A stretch of DNA of 57,385 bases from Pseudomonadota bacterium (GTDB taxonomy: Bacteria > Desulfobacterota > Desulfovibrionia > Desulfovibrionales > Desulfovibrionaceae): NCBI GenBank assembly GCA_023438245.1, contig JAEXRD010000032.1, positions 1 through 57,385 on the forward strand, given 5' to 3'. The position numbers and the translations under genes are program-made. Within the stretch, counting starts at the first letter, position 1. Every line of letters starts with the position of its first letter. This document shows, one piece after another, positions 49,480 to 57,385 of this stretch. The notes under the pieces were generated by a model. The model saw only the letters and a program-made list of their open reading frames with translations. It had not been told where the DNA came from and searched no databases.

Positions 49480-49511
49480 GGCGGTTCCGGGTCGGCCCGG
49501 GGCCGCCTTTT
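49480..49511 (+). terminator. Intrinsic terminator after the SLOG-like gene
   Basis: GGCGGTTCCGGG pairs with CCCGGGGCCGCC (two G-T wobbles) around TCGG, followed by TTTT. Confidence 0.85.
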
Positions 49512-49615
49512 GCTTTGCCCGCCCACCCGGGCCATTGATTTCCCGGCGAAAAATGGGCAATGGACCCTGAACGGAATCCTTCCAAGCCATCGCCCTACAA
49601 CAGCGCAGGTACCCC

Positions 49616-50035
49616 ATGCAGATCACCGCACTGCTGCTTCTGGCCCTCACGGTGACGGAACTCGTGCTGCTCTTCGTGGTCATCGCCTTCTACCTGCGCC
49701 TGCGCAAGTCCGAGGCGCTCATCGCCCGGCTGCAGACCAAGCAGGAGGAGTTCCTGAACAAGCTGCGGGCCAACGCCCAGCTGGAGCAGGAGTTGGTGGA
49801 CAGCTTCGAGAGCCGGCAGAACGAGCTGGCCCGGCTGGACACCCTGCTCGCCGACCGCGTCATCGCCCTGAACAAGCTGCTCAAGCAGGCCGACGAGTTC
49901 GCCAAGTCGCCCCAGTTCCTGCGCCAGGTCATCATCACCGGCCACCGCCAGGGTAAGAGCATCAAGGAACTCTCCCGCGCCACGGGCCTCTCCGCCGACG
50001 AGGTGGAGCTCATCATCGACCAGGCCTCCATCTAG
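49616..50035 (+). CDS. Membrane-anchored coiled-coil protein (DUF2802-like)
   Basis: 139 residues: an N-terminal transmembrane helix (LLLLALTVTELVLLFVVIAFYL split, about 5-27), a coiled coil (about 28-90) and a C-terminal HTH-like motif (QGKSIKELSRATGLSADEVELII). This architecture matches DUF2802, often found near flagellar or chemotaxis genes. Function unknown. It is followed 19 bases later by another gene, probably one operon. Confidence 0.75.
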   Translation: MQITALLLLALTVTELVLLFVVIAFYLRLRKSEALIARLQTKQEEFLNKLRANAQLEQELVDSFESRQNELARLDTLLADRVIALNKLLKQADEFAKSPQFLRQVIITGHRQGKSIKELSRATGLSADEVELIIDQASI

Positions 50036-50054
50036 CCGCACCGGCGGGACGAGC

Positions 50055-50927
50055 ATGGCCCGCATTTCCGGATACGGACCCGGCTTTGGCGGCGGCGGCC
50101 AGCCTCGCCAGCGCGCCGACCTCTTCCGCGCCCGCCACCGCATCGGCGAGCGGCTGAGAGGCCGCATCCTGCGCCACGAGCCCGGCGGCCTCACCGTTGT
50201 CGAGGTGGACGGCCAGGAACTGCTGGCCCGGCTTGAGGTGCCCGCCGAGCCTGGCGACACCCTGCTCTTCGTGGTGCGCGCCCTGCTGCCGGAGATCCAC
50301 CTGCAGGCCCTGCACGGCCAAGTGGCCAGCGCCGACCCGCCGGGCCTGCTCCAGCAGTTCCGCACCGCGCGCCAGGCCTTCGAAACCCGCGCCGCGCGCC
50401 ACCTGGCCGCCCTGCCCCTCTCGCTGCCGCCCTCCCCTGCTCCCGGTCCGGATTTCCAGGCCCTGCTGGCGCTGGACGATGCCCTTGGCGCGCTCCACGC
50501 CGAGGCCCAGGCCCGGCTCCAGAGCCTGGACGAAGCCCTGGCCCGGCCGCTGGGCCGCCGCGCGCTGTATGTTCCCTGGGCCGCGCCCGGGCTGGCGCAG
50601 TGCGAGGCCATGCTCACGATGTCCGGCGAGGTCGGCGAAGGCGGCGGGAGCTTCGAGCTGGCCGCCAGCGGGCGTTTGGAGCGGTACGGGGCCTTCGAGC
50701 TGCGGCTTCTGGGGCGCGGCGGCGAGCACCGCCTGCGGCTGTGGCTGGAGCGCCCGGAACGCGCCGAGGAACTGGCCGTGCTGACGCGCGAGGCGCTGGC
50801 CAAGTCCGGGCGGGCGGGCCCGGAGTTCAGCGTGGGCAGGATCACCGCGCCCATCCCCGGCGGCGTTTTCACCGAACTGCTCGGCGAGTCGGCCCGGGAG
50901 AGCGGCGGTCTCAACGCCCGGGTCTAG
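50055..50927 (+). CDS. Hypothetical protein near flagellar genes
   Basis: 290 residues, high in Arg, Leu and Ala. It opens MARISGYGPGFGGGG and then has a compact segment FRARHRIGERLRGRILRHEPGGLTVVEVDGQELLARLEVPAEPGDTLLFVV that looks like an OB-type or FliK-N-like beta domain. The C-terminal half (about 185-265) holds a second beta/helical region like the hook-length-control C domain (GAFELRLLGRGGEHRLRLWLERPE). A FliK-related role is possible but unproven. Ends just before a bidirectional terminator. Confidence 0.7.
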   Translation: MARISGYGPGFGGGGQPRQRADLFRARHRIGERLRGRILRHEPGGLTVVEVDGQELLARLEVPAEPGDTLLFVVRALLPEIHLQALHGQVASADPPGLLQQFRTARQAFETRAARHLAALPLSLPPSPAPGPDFQALLALDDALGALHAEAQARLQSLDEALARPLGRRALYVPWAAPGLAQCEAMLTMSGEVGEGGGSFELAASGRLERYGAFELRLLGRGGEHRLRLWLERPERAEELAVLTREALAKSGRAGPEFSVGRITAPIPGGVFTELLGESARESGGLNARV

Positions 50928-50948
50928 CGCCCGGATTTCGGGCGAAAA

Positions 50949-50970
50949 AAAACGCCCTTGCGGGCGTTTT
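50949..50970. terminator. Bidirectional intrinsic terminator
   Basis: AAAACGCCC / GGGCGTTTT with TTGC loop, T-rich on both strands. Sits between two convergent genes (50927 and lpxC stop). Confidence 0.9.
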
Positions 50971-50992
50971 CCTTGCGGGCTGGATTCGCGGC

Positions 50993-51925
50993 CTAGGCCA
51001 CTGCGGGAACCGGGCGGATCGGAGCGGCCTTGGGCAGCTTCTCGGCGGAGGGCAGGACCGTAGGCTCCAGATCCAGCACGCGCTCTTCCAGGTACTCCTC
51101 GGCGTTGGCTTCCAGGTAGCGCAGGAAGGCGTTGTTCAGAGCGTGGCCGGAGGCGAAGACCTCGAAGCTGCCCTGGATGGGCTGGCCCATGACGGCCATG
51201 TCGCCCACGAAATCCAGCATCTTGTGGCGCACGAACTCGTCGCTGAAGCGCAGGCCGTCGGTGTTCAGCACGCCGTAGTCGTCCAGCACCACGGCGTTGT
51301 CCAGGTTGCCGCCAAGGGCCAGGCCGTTGGCGTGCAGGTACTCCACCTCGCGCAGGAAGCCGAAGGTGCGGGCCTTGGCCAGCTCGTCGGCGAACACGTC
51401 GGGGGTGATCTCCAGGGCCATGTTCTGGCGGCCGATGACCGGGTGGGCGAACTGGATGGTGTAGTCGACATGGAAGCCGTCGTGCGGGGTGGCCTTGATG
51501 AACTTGCCGTCCTTCTCGAACACGATGGGCTTCTTGAGGGCCAGCACGCGGCGGGCCTTGCCCTGGCGGCGCAGGCCGGCCTGGTTGAGCAGGTACACGA
51601 AGGAGGCGGCGCTGCCGTCCATGATGGGCAGCTCACGCCCCTGCACCTCGATGCGGATGTTGTCGATGCCCAGGCCGCGGATGGCGGCGAGCAGGTGCTC
51701 CACCGTGGCGATGTGGTCGTGGCCGTTGCCCAGCGTGGTGGCAAGGCCGGTCTCCACCACAAGGCGGGGCTTGGGGCTCAGGAACGAGGTGCCGGACCCG
51801 CTGCGCAGGGCGAACAGGATGCCCGTATCTTCCGGAGCGGGCCGCAACACCAGTTCCACCTGCTTGCCCCCGTGGAGGCCGATGCCGGTGCAGCGGACGG
51901 TGTTGCGGATGGTGGTCTGGTTCAT
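50993..51925 (-). CDS. lpxC: UDP-3-O-acyl-N-acetylglucosamine deacetylase LpxC
   Basis: 310 residues. The zinc enzyme that commits precursors to lipid A. Metal-binding histidines are H77 (VEHLLAAIRGLG) and those in HKMLDFVGDMAV, with the catalytic histidine in GHALNNAF. The N-terminal TTIRNTVRCTGIGLHGG is the family signature. ATG 51925 has no clear ribosome site; the next in-frame start upstream adds unconserved residues. The 170-bp gap to prmC (51926-52095) should hold its promoter, but I see no convincing hexamers. Confidence 0.96.
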   Translation of the reverse strand: MNQTTIRNTVRCTGIGLHGGKQVELVLRPAPEDTGILFALRSGSGTSFLSPKPRLVVETGLATTLGNGHDHIATVEHLLAAIRGLGIDNIRIEVQGRELPIMDGSAASFVYLLNQAGLRRQGKARRVLALKKPIVFEKDGKFIKATPHDGFHVDYTIQFAHPVIGRQNMALEITPDVFADELAKARTFGFLREVEYLHANGLALGGNLDNAVVLDDYGVLNTDGLRFSDEFVRHKMLDFVGDMAVMGQPIQGSFEVFASGHALNNAFLRYLEANAEEYLEERVLDLEPTVLPSAEKLPKAAPIRPVPAVA

Positions 51926-52095
51926 GACGACGCAATATGCATGGACAATGCCAAACCAATCAAACAACCCAACACACCATATTCATTGAACAAGTTGATT
52001 TGAAACGGAATCAAACGGGTGTGTGATTTTCACCACTCGTGGCGCTGTTGCAACACCGCCACAGCCGGTTTGCGGCAGGAACGCCACACGGAGGC

Positions 52096-53055
52096 CTAGG
52101 CGCGACGCGCCAAAAGCACGCGGTCCAGCCCGGCCAGATCCTTCAGGATGGCGCAATCGGCCAGCTCCGGAGAGTGCGCGCGGGCGGCCTCCAGGGCTCC
52201 GCCCCCCTGCCCCGCGCCGATCTCGCACAGCAGCAGGCCGCCGGACTTGAGCGCCGAAACCGCGTGCGGCAAGAGCCCGCGCAGGTGCTCCAGGCCGTCC
52301 GCCGGGCTGACCAGCGCCAGGCGCGGCTCGAACTCGCGCACCTCGCGGGAGAGCTCCGCGTACTCGCCCTCGGTGACGTAGGGCGGGTTGGAGACAATCA
52401 GGTCGCACGACACGGGCGGCAAAAGCGGCTGGAGCATGTCGCCCTCGATGAAGTCGATGCGTTCCGCGACGCCGTGGCGCTCGGCATTGGCCCGGGCCAC
52501 GTCCAACGCTTCGGGGCTGATGTCCACCGCCGTGCCGCGGGAGAGGGGAAACACATGCGCCAGGGCGATGGCCAGCGCGCCGGTGCCGGTGCCGAAATCG
52601 GCGAACACAAGGGGGCTATCGGCAGGGAAGCGCTTCAGCGCCTCTTCCACCATGGTCTCCGTGTCGGGCCGGGGGATGAGCGTGGCCGGGGTCACGGCCA
52701 GCTCCAGGCCGTAGAATTCCTTCTCGCCCAGCAGGTAGGCCACGGGCTCGCCCTTCTCGCGGCGGGACACCAGCGCGTCGAACGCGGCCTGCTGTTCCAG
52801 GGAAAGCTCGTCCTTCTTGCGCACGATGAGCCCCAGGCGCGACAGCCCGAAAGCCTTTTCGGCCAGCAGCTCGGCGCTGCGGCGCGGGGCGTCCACTCCT
52901 GCGGCGCTGAGGCGCTCCGTGGCCCTGTCCAGGGCCTCGGCCACCGTTCCAGGGCGGGAGCGTTCAGCCTTCTCGGCCCGCTCGTTCAGCTTCTGGCCGA
53001 AGCGGGAGAGCACGTCGCGCAGGCTCTTCGCGCCGCCGTTCTCACTGGCGGACAA
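52096..53055 (-). CDS. prmC: Release factor glutamine methyltransferase PrmC
   Basis: 319 residues. It methylates the GGQ glutamine of release factors. S-adenosylmethionine motif: VFADFGTGTGALAIALA. Catalytic motif: IVSNPPYVTEGE. The N-terminal helical substrate-binding domain is preceded by a 25-residue extension. Start is TTG at 53055 with GGAGG six bases upstream, inside the last codons of prfA, so the pair is probably co-translated. Confidence 0.95.
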   Translation of the reverse strand: MSASENGGAKSLRDVLSRFGQKLNERAEKAERSRPGTVAEALDRATERLSAAGVDAPRRSAELLAEKAFGLSRLGLIVRKKDELSLEQQAAFDALVSRREKGEPVAYLLGEKEFYGLELAVTPATLIPRPDTETMVEEALKRFPADSPLVFADFGTGTGALAIALAHVFPLSRGTAVDISPEALDVARANAERHGVAERIDFIEGDMLQPLLPPVSCDLIVSNPPYVTEGEYAELSREVREFEPRLALVSPADGLEHLRGLLPHAVSALKSGGLLLCEIGAGQGGGALEAARAHSPELADCAILKDLAGLDRVLLARRA

Positions 53056-53057
53056 CG

Positions 53058-54115
<1,058 letters not shown>

Positions 54116-54131
<16 letters not shown>

Positions 54132-55087
54132 GAAGTCCCCTCCTCGCCCAGGGCGCAGTTCAGCGCGGCCATGGCGACCTCGATTTGGCTGTCGTCAGGC
54201 TCCTTGGTGGTCAGCATCTGAAGGAAGAGGCCGGGCCAGCAGAGCATGCGGCAGAGAATGTTGGTATTGAACCTGCCCGCGAAGCGGATGATCTCGTAGG
54301 CGATGCAGCTGATGGGCACCATGAACAGCAGCTTGGCCGTCACGATGTACAGGTGCTTCATGAGGAACATCTCGGGCTTGTAGAGCTTGAGCAGCTGCGG
54401 CACGATGGCGGTGTACAGCACGATGCTGACGGCCAGCACGAACAGCAGGAACGAGGTGCCGCAGCGCGGGTGCAGTCGGCTGAAGCCGCGCGCAGCGTCC
54501 ACGCTCACGGTGCGGTTCTCCTCGTAGGCCCAGATGACCTTGTGCTCGGCCCCGTGGTACTCGAACACGCGGCGGATGTCCGGCACAAACGAGATGGCCC
54601 CGATGTAGCCCAGGAACACGGCCATCTTGAACACGCCGTCCCAGGAATTGAAGGACAGGGACTCCACGTCGCCGGAAAGCCCCAGCCACTGCATGCCGAT
54701 GGACAGGGCGTGCGGCACCACCACGAACAGGCCCAGGGCCACGCCCAGGGCCACCACCATGGTGACCACAAGGTGCCAGGGCGCGATCTCGCTCTCGCCC
54801 TGGTCGTCCTCCGCGGCGTGCATGGCCGAGAAATTGAGCGCCTTGATACCGTTGACCAGCGTTTCCAGCAGCACGGGAAACCCGCGCAGGAAGGGCTTTT
54901 TCAGAAGCGGCAGGGTGGTCAGCGTGAACCAGGGCCGGGCCTCCACCAGGATGGTGCCGTCGGGCTTGCGCACGGCTATGGCCAGCCGGTTCTTGGCGCG
55001 CATCATGACGCCTTCGATGACGGCCTGGCCGCCCACGGTGGGGCCTGCGGAGAGTGCGGCGAGAAGGGATCGGATCAAGCTGGCCAC
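54116..55087 (-). CDS. DUF1385 membrane protein
   Basis: 323 residues. PTVGGQAVIEGVMMRAKNRLAIAVRKPDG is the family hallmark. FEYHGAEHKVIWAYEE and HPRCGTSFLLFVL are the other conserved motifs; HGAEHK and HPRCGT contain possible metal ligands. There are about four transmembrane helices. The family commonly lies beside prfA/prmC and rpmE in many bacteria, as here; its function is not established. GTG 55087 chosen for family-like length; the longer frame to 55246 runs through a terminator hairpin. Confidence 0.92.
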
Positions 55088-55204
55088 CTCTGGGGTTCGG
55101 GGCGGTATCGGCCCCCTTGTTGGCGCGTCCGGGAACTTCCGGGCGGCACTCACCAGAATAAGGCCGGGCGGCTCGAAGTAAAGGCGGGAAGTGTGCCGCG
55201 CGGC

Positions 55205-55248
55205 CAGGAAACAAGAATGCCTCCATTGGCGATCCAACAGAGGCATTC
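55205..55248 (-). terminator. Intrinsic terminator after rpmE
   Basis: GAATGCCTC / GAGGCATTC plus an inner six pairs (two wobbles) give a 15-bp stem with a 4-base loop. TTGTTT follows on the minus strand. Confidence 0.8.
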
Positions 55249-55267
55249 CCGCAGGCGCTGGTGGGCG

Positions 55268-55477
55268 CTACTTCTGGAACTGGGCGTACTTCTTGCGGAA
55301 GCGGTCGATACGGCCGGCGGTGTCGACGAAACGCTGCTTGCCAGTGTAGAAAGGATGGCAGTTGGAGCAGATTTCGACGTTCACTTCCTTGCCCTTGGTG
55401 GTCAGCATGTCGGTCTCGTAACCGCAGTTGCAACGCACCTTGGCGTCGTTCACGTTGGGATGGATGTCTTTCTTCAT
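55268..55477 (-). CDS. rpmE: 50S ribosomal protein L31, zinc-binding form
   Basis: 69 residues (MKKDIHPNVNDAKVRCNCGYE...). Cysteines in CNCG and CSNCHPFYTGKQR define the C+ (zinc) form. GGAGATAGCC precedes ATG 55477. Standard ending RFRKKYA. Confidence 0.97.
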   Translation of the reverse strand: MKKDIHPNVNDAKVRCNCGYETDMLTTKGKEVNVEICSNCHPFYTGKQRFVDTAGRIDRFRKKYAQFQK

Positions 55478-55652
55478 GGCTATCTCCAGTGACATTTGTT
55501 CGCGTAAGGCAGAGACTGATACGCCCCTTTCCTACGCTTGGCAAGAGGCGCGAAGCAAGTTTTCGCCACAAGAAAGGCCAAATCCGGCGCATATTGACTT
55601 CCCGACGCGCCGGGGGTAGCCACCGGGGACGTTCCCGCCGGAACGCGACCAT

Positions 55653-55740
55653 ACGGGAGTCCGGGCCAACCGGGCTGAGAGGGCCTCTTTCACGTGGGGC
55701 CGACCGTGGAACCTGGGCGGATCATGCCGCCAAGGGAAAT
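55653..55740 (+). ncRNA. TPP riboswitch (THI box)
   Basis: The conserved elements appear in order: GGGAGTCCGG, CTGAGAGGG (55675-55683), GACCGTGGAACCTG (55702-55715), CGGATCATGCCG (55718-55729) and CAAGGGAAATG. It lies 83 bases upstream of thiC in the 327-bp gap after rpmE. No U-rich terminator follows; a GGGCCTC at 55741-55747 could pair with GAGGCCC over the thiC ribosome site, pointing to translational control. Confidence 0.93.
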
Positions 55741-55822
55741 GGGCCTCAACGCTCCATCCATCCCCCGGTTTCCCCCCGCATGGGCCGCGCCACGGCTGGC
55801 AATCTGCCACCAGGAGGCCCCA

Positions 55823-57103
55823 ATGTCCATCATCAATCAGAATTCCGCGCTCCGAAACCTGCTGGACGCGCACATCGACGAACTCTCAACCCTGGAGTGC
55901 ATGTCGCCCGCGGACATCCGCGCGCGCATCGACCAGGGCTCGCTGACGCTCCTGGCCAACCCCGGCCACAAGGGCGTGCGCCCCACGCTCATCGGCCAGC
56001 CCGCCCGGGTCAAGGTCAACGCCAACATCGGCACCTCGCCCATGACCAGCGACGGCGGCGGCGAACTGGACAAGCTGCGCGTGGCCGAGACCGCCGGGGC
56101 CGACGCGGTGATGGACCTCTCCACCGCCGGGGACCTGGACGCCATCCGCACCCGCATGCTGGCGGCCACCCCGCTGCCGCTGGGCACCGTGCCCATCTAC
56201 GGCCTGGCCCAGCAGTGCACCGAGGCCGGGCGCGACCCCGCCGGATTCGAGCCCAGGGAGCTCATCGACGAGATCCGCAAGCAGGCCGAGCAGGGCGTGG
56301 ACTTCGTCACCGTGCACTGCGGGCTGACCAAGCGCGGCGCGGAGTTGGCTCAAGACGGCTCGCGCCTGCTGGGCATCGTGTCGCGCGGCGGGGCCATCCT
56401 GGCGCGCTGGATGCGCCGCACCGGGCAGGAGAACCCCCTGCTCACCCACTACGACGAGATCCTGGAAATTTCGCGCAAGCACAACCTGGTTTTGAGCCTG
56501 GGCGACGGCCTGCGGCCCGGCGCGGGCTGCGACGCGGGCGACCCGGCCCAGTGGGAGGAGGTGCTGACCCTGGGCGTGCTGGCCAAGCGCGCCTGGAAGG
56601 CGGGCGTGCAGGTCATGATCGAGGGCCCGGGCCACGTGCCGCTGCATCTTGTCCAGGCCCAGATCCAGGGCATCAAGCGCGCCACCTTCGGCGCTCCGCT
56701 CTATGTGCTGGGACCGCTGGTCACCGACACCGCCGCCGGTCGCGACCACATCGCCGGAGCCATCGGCGGCGCGCTGGCCGCGCAGTACGGCGCGGACTTC
56801 CTGTGCTACCTGACCCCGGCGGAGCACCTGTGCCTGCCCGACGCCCGCGACGTGCACGAGGGCGTGCTGGCCTCGCGCATCGCCGCGCAGGCGGGCGAGG
56901 CCGCCCTGGGCCGCCCCTGGGCCGTCAAACGCGAATTCGAGATGTCCGACGCGCGCATGAAGCTGGACTGGAAGCGCATGGCCGACACCGCGCTGGACCC
57001 CTGCCTGGTGCGCCAGCGCTCCCAGGGCACGGAGCACGGCAAGGAGTGCGGCATGTGCGGCAAGTTCTGCGCCATCCGCATGGCCGAGCCGGAACAGAAG
57101 TAG
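55823..57103 (+). CDS. thiC: Phosphomethylpyrimidine synthase ThiC
   Basis: 426 residues, the shorter ThiC form. Radical-SAM enzyme that converts aminoimidazole ribotide into the pyrimidine part of thiamine. The C-terminal iron-sulfur motif is CGMCGKFC (CxxCxxxxC-type). Other signatures: NANIGTSPMTSD, VDFVTVHCGLTKRGAELA, SLGDGLRPGAGCDAGDPAQ and EGPGHVPLH. AGGAGG five bases before ATG 55823. Under the upstream TPP riboswitch. Confidence 0.97.
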   Translation: MSIINQNSALRNLLDAHIDELSTLECMSPADIRARIDQGSLTLLANPGHKGVRPTLIGQPARVKVNANIGTSPMTSDGGGELDKLRVAETAGADAVMDLSTAGDLDAIRTRMLAATPLPLGTVPIYGLAQQCTEAGRDPAGFEPRELIDEIRKQAEQGVDFVTVHCGLTKRGAELAQDGSRLLGIVSRGGAILARWMRRTGQENPLLTHYDEILEISRKHNLVLSLGDGLRPGAGCDAGDPAQWEEVLTLGVLAKRAWKAGVQVMIEGPGHVPLHLVQAQIQGIKRATFGAPLYVLGPLVTDTAAGRDHIAGAIGGALAAQYGADFLCYLTPAEHLCLPDARDVHEGVLASRIAAQAGEAALGRPWAVKREFEMSDARMKLDWKRMADTALDPCLVRQRSQGTEHGKECGMCGKFCAIRMAEPEQK

Positions 57104-57171
57104 AACCAAGACCGCGCCCTGGGCAGCCCGGCCACGCCGGGCACGGTCCGGAGCCGGAGCGAACGCGAACA

Positions 57172-57207
57172 AAAAGGGGCGGAAGGTCGAAACCTTCCGC
57201 CCCTTTT
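57172..57207. terminator. Bidirectional intrinsic terminator between thiC and dsrC
   Basis: AAAAGGGGCGGAAGGT / ACCTTCCGCCCCTTTT perfect 16-bp arms, CGAA loop, T-rich on both strands. Confidence 0.95.
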
Positions 57208-57227
57208 GATATTACGGGATACGTGGA

Positions 57228-57385
57228 TTACACGCAGCCGGTGGGCTTGGGCAGGCCAGCCATCTTGCAGGCGCCCTTGCCGGGGCCGGAGGGGAACAGC
57301 TCGTAGATTTCCTTGAGCTTGTAGCCGGTCACCTTGGACAGGATGCGCACCATGGGGGCGATGCCGTTCTTCTTGTAGTAGTCCT
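57228..57385 (-). CDS. dsrC: DsrC, sulfite reductase partner protein (3' part, 5' end outside window)
   Basis: The last 51 codons are present: DYYKKNGIAPMVRILSK..., YELFPSGPGKGACKMAGLPKP and the end PTGCV. The two conserved cysteines, one in GACKMAG and one as the penultimate residue, form the trisulfide in the DsrAB cycle of dissimilatory sulfite reduction. This supports a sulfate-reducing host. The rest lies beyond 57385. Confidence 0.93.
   Translation of the reverse strand, partial: DYYKKNGIAPMVRILSKVTGYKLKEIYELFPSGPGKGACKMAGLPKPTGCV

Overview
The window is a high-GC bacterial chromosome segment, most likely from a sulfate-reducing member of the Desulfovibrionales. Three things suggest this: a flagellar cluster in the order flhB-flhA-flhF-flhG-fliA-cheY-fliL, a dsrC gene (sulfite-reductase partner protein) cut by the right edge, and the mixture of lpxC, prmC, prfA, rpmE and thiC housekeeping genes. 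The species cannot be named from the sequence alone.

Layout. Positions 1-1536 hold folC (minus strand) and a tRNA-Arg(TCT) gene. Positions 1492-40931 are a complete-looking temperate siphophage, about 39.4 kb between the two copies of a perfect 45-bp direct repeat. The left copy is the 3' end of the tRNA; the right copy is a tRNA fragment at 40887-40931. A tyrosine integrase lies just inside the left end. Behind it, on the minus strand, are small early genes, including a cassette of C5-cytosine methyltransferase, NTP-pyrophosphohydrolase-like protein and DUF5131 protein. CI-, CII- and Cro-like regulators follow. A divergent repressor on the plus strand heads a small lysogen-expressed cargo cassette: a zinc-ribbon membrane protein, a PDZ-M48 lipoprotein protease and a Cys/His-rich protein. 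This ends at a strong bidirectional terminator at 14341-14370.

The rest of the prophage (40445 down to 14392) reads leftward as one long lytic operon. Its order is D5-type helicase, an iteron-flanked AT-rich candidate origin, primase, terminase, gpW, portal, protease-capsid fusion, DUF2190 protein, lysis genes, head-tail and tail genes, then lambda-J-like tip protein and tail fiber. Several genes are compressed or hidden: an Rz1-type o-spanin nested in Rz, a -1 frameshifted tail chaperone, and an internal start with a strong ribosome binding site inside the capsid gene. The gpW gene has its ribosome binding site buried in a 12-bp hairpin.

Positions 40932-50927 are the host flagellar/chemotaxis operon with a candidate sigma-54 promoter about 80 bp from attR. 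It is followed by hypothetical genes that include a SLOG-like protein. Positions 50993-55477 are a minus-strand housekeeping block (lpxC; prmC-prfA-DUF1385; rpmE). Positions 55653-57103 are a TPP riboswitch and thiC. A shared terminator separates thiC from the 3' end of dsrC.

Functions were assigned by reading motifs and gene order; no database search was run.
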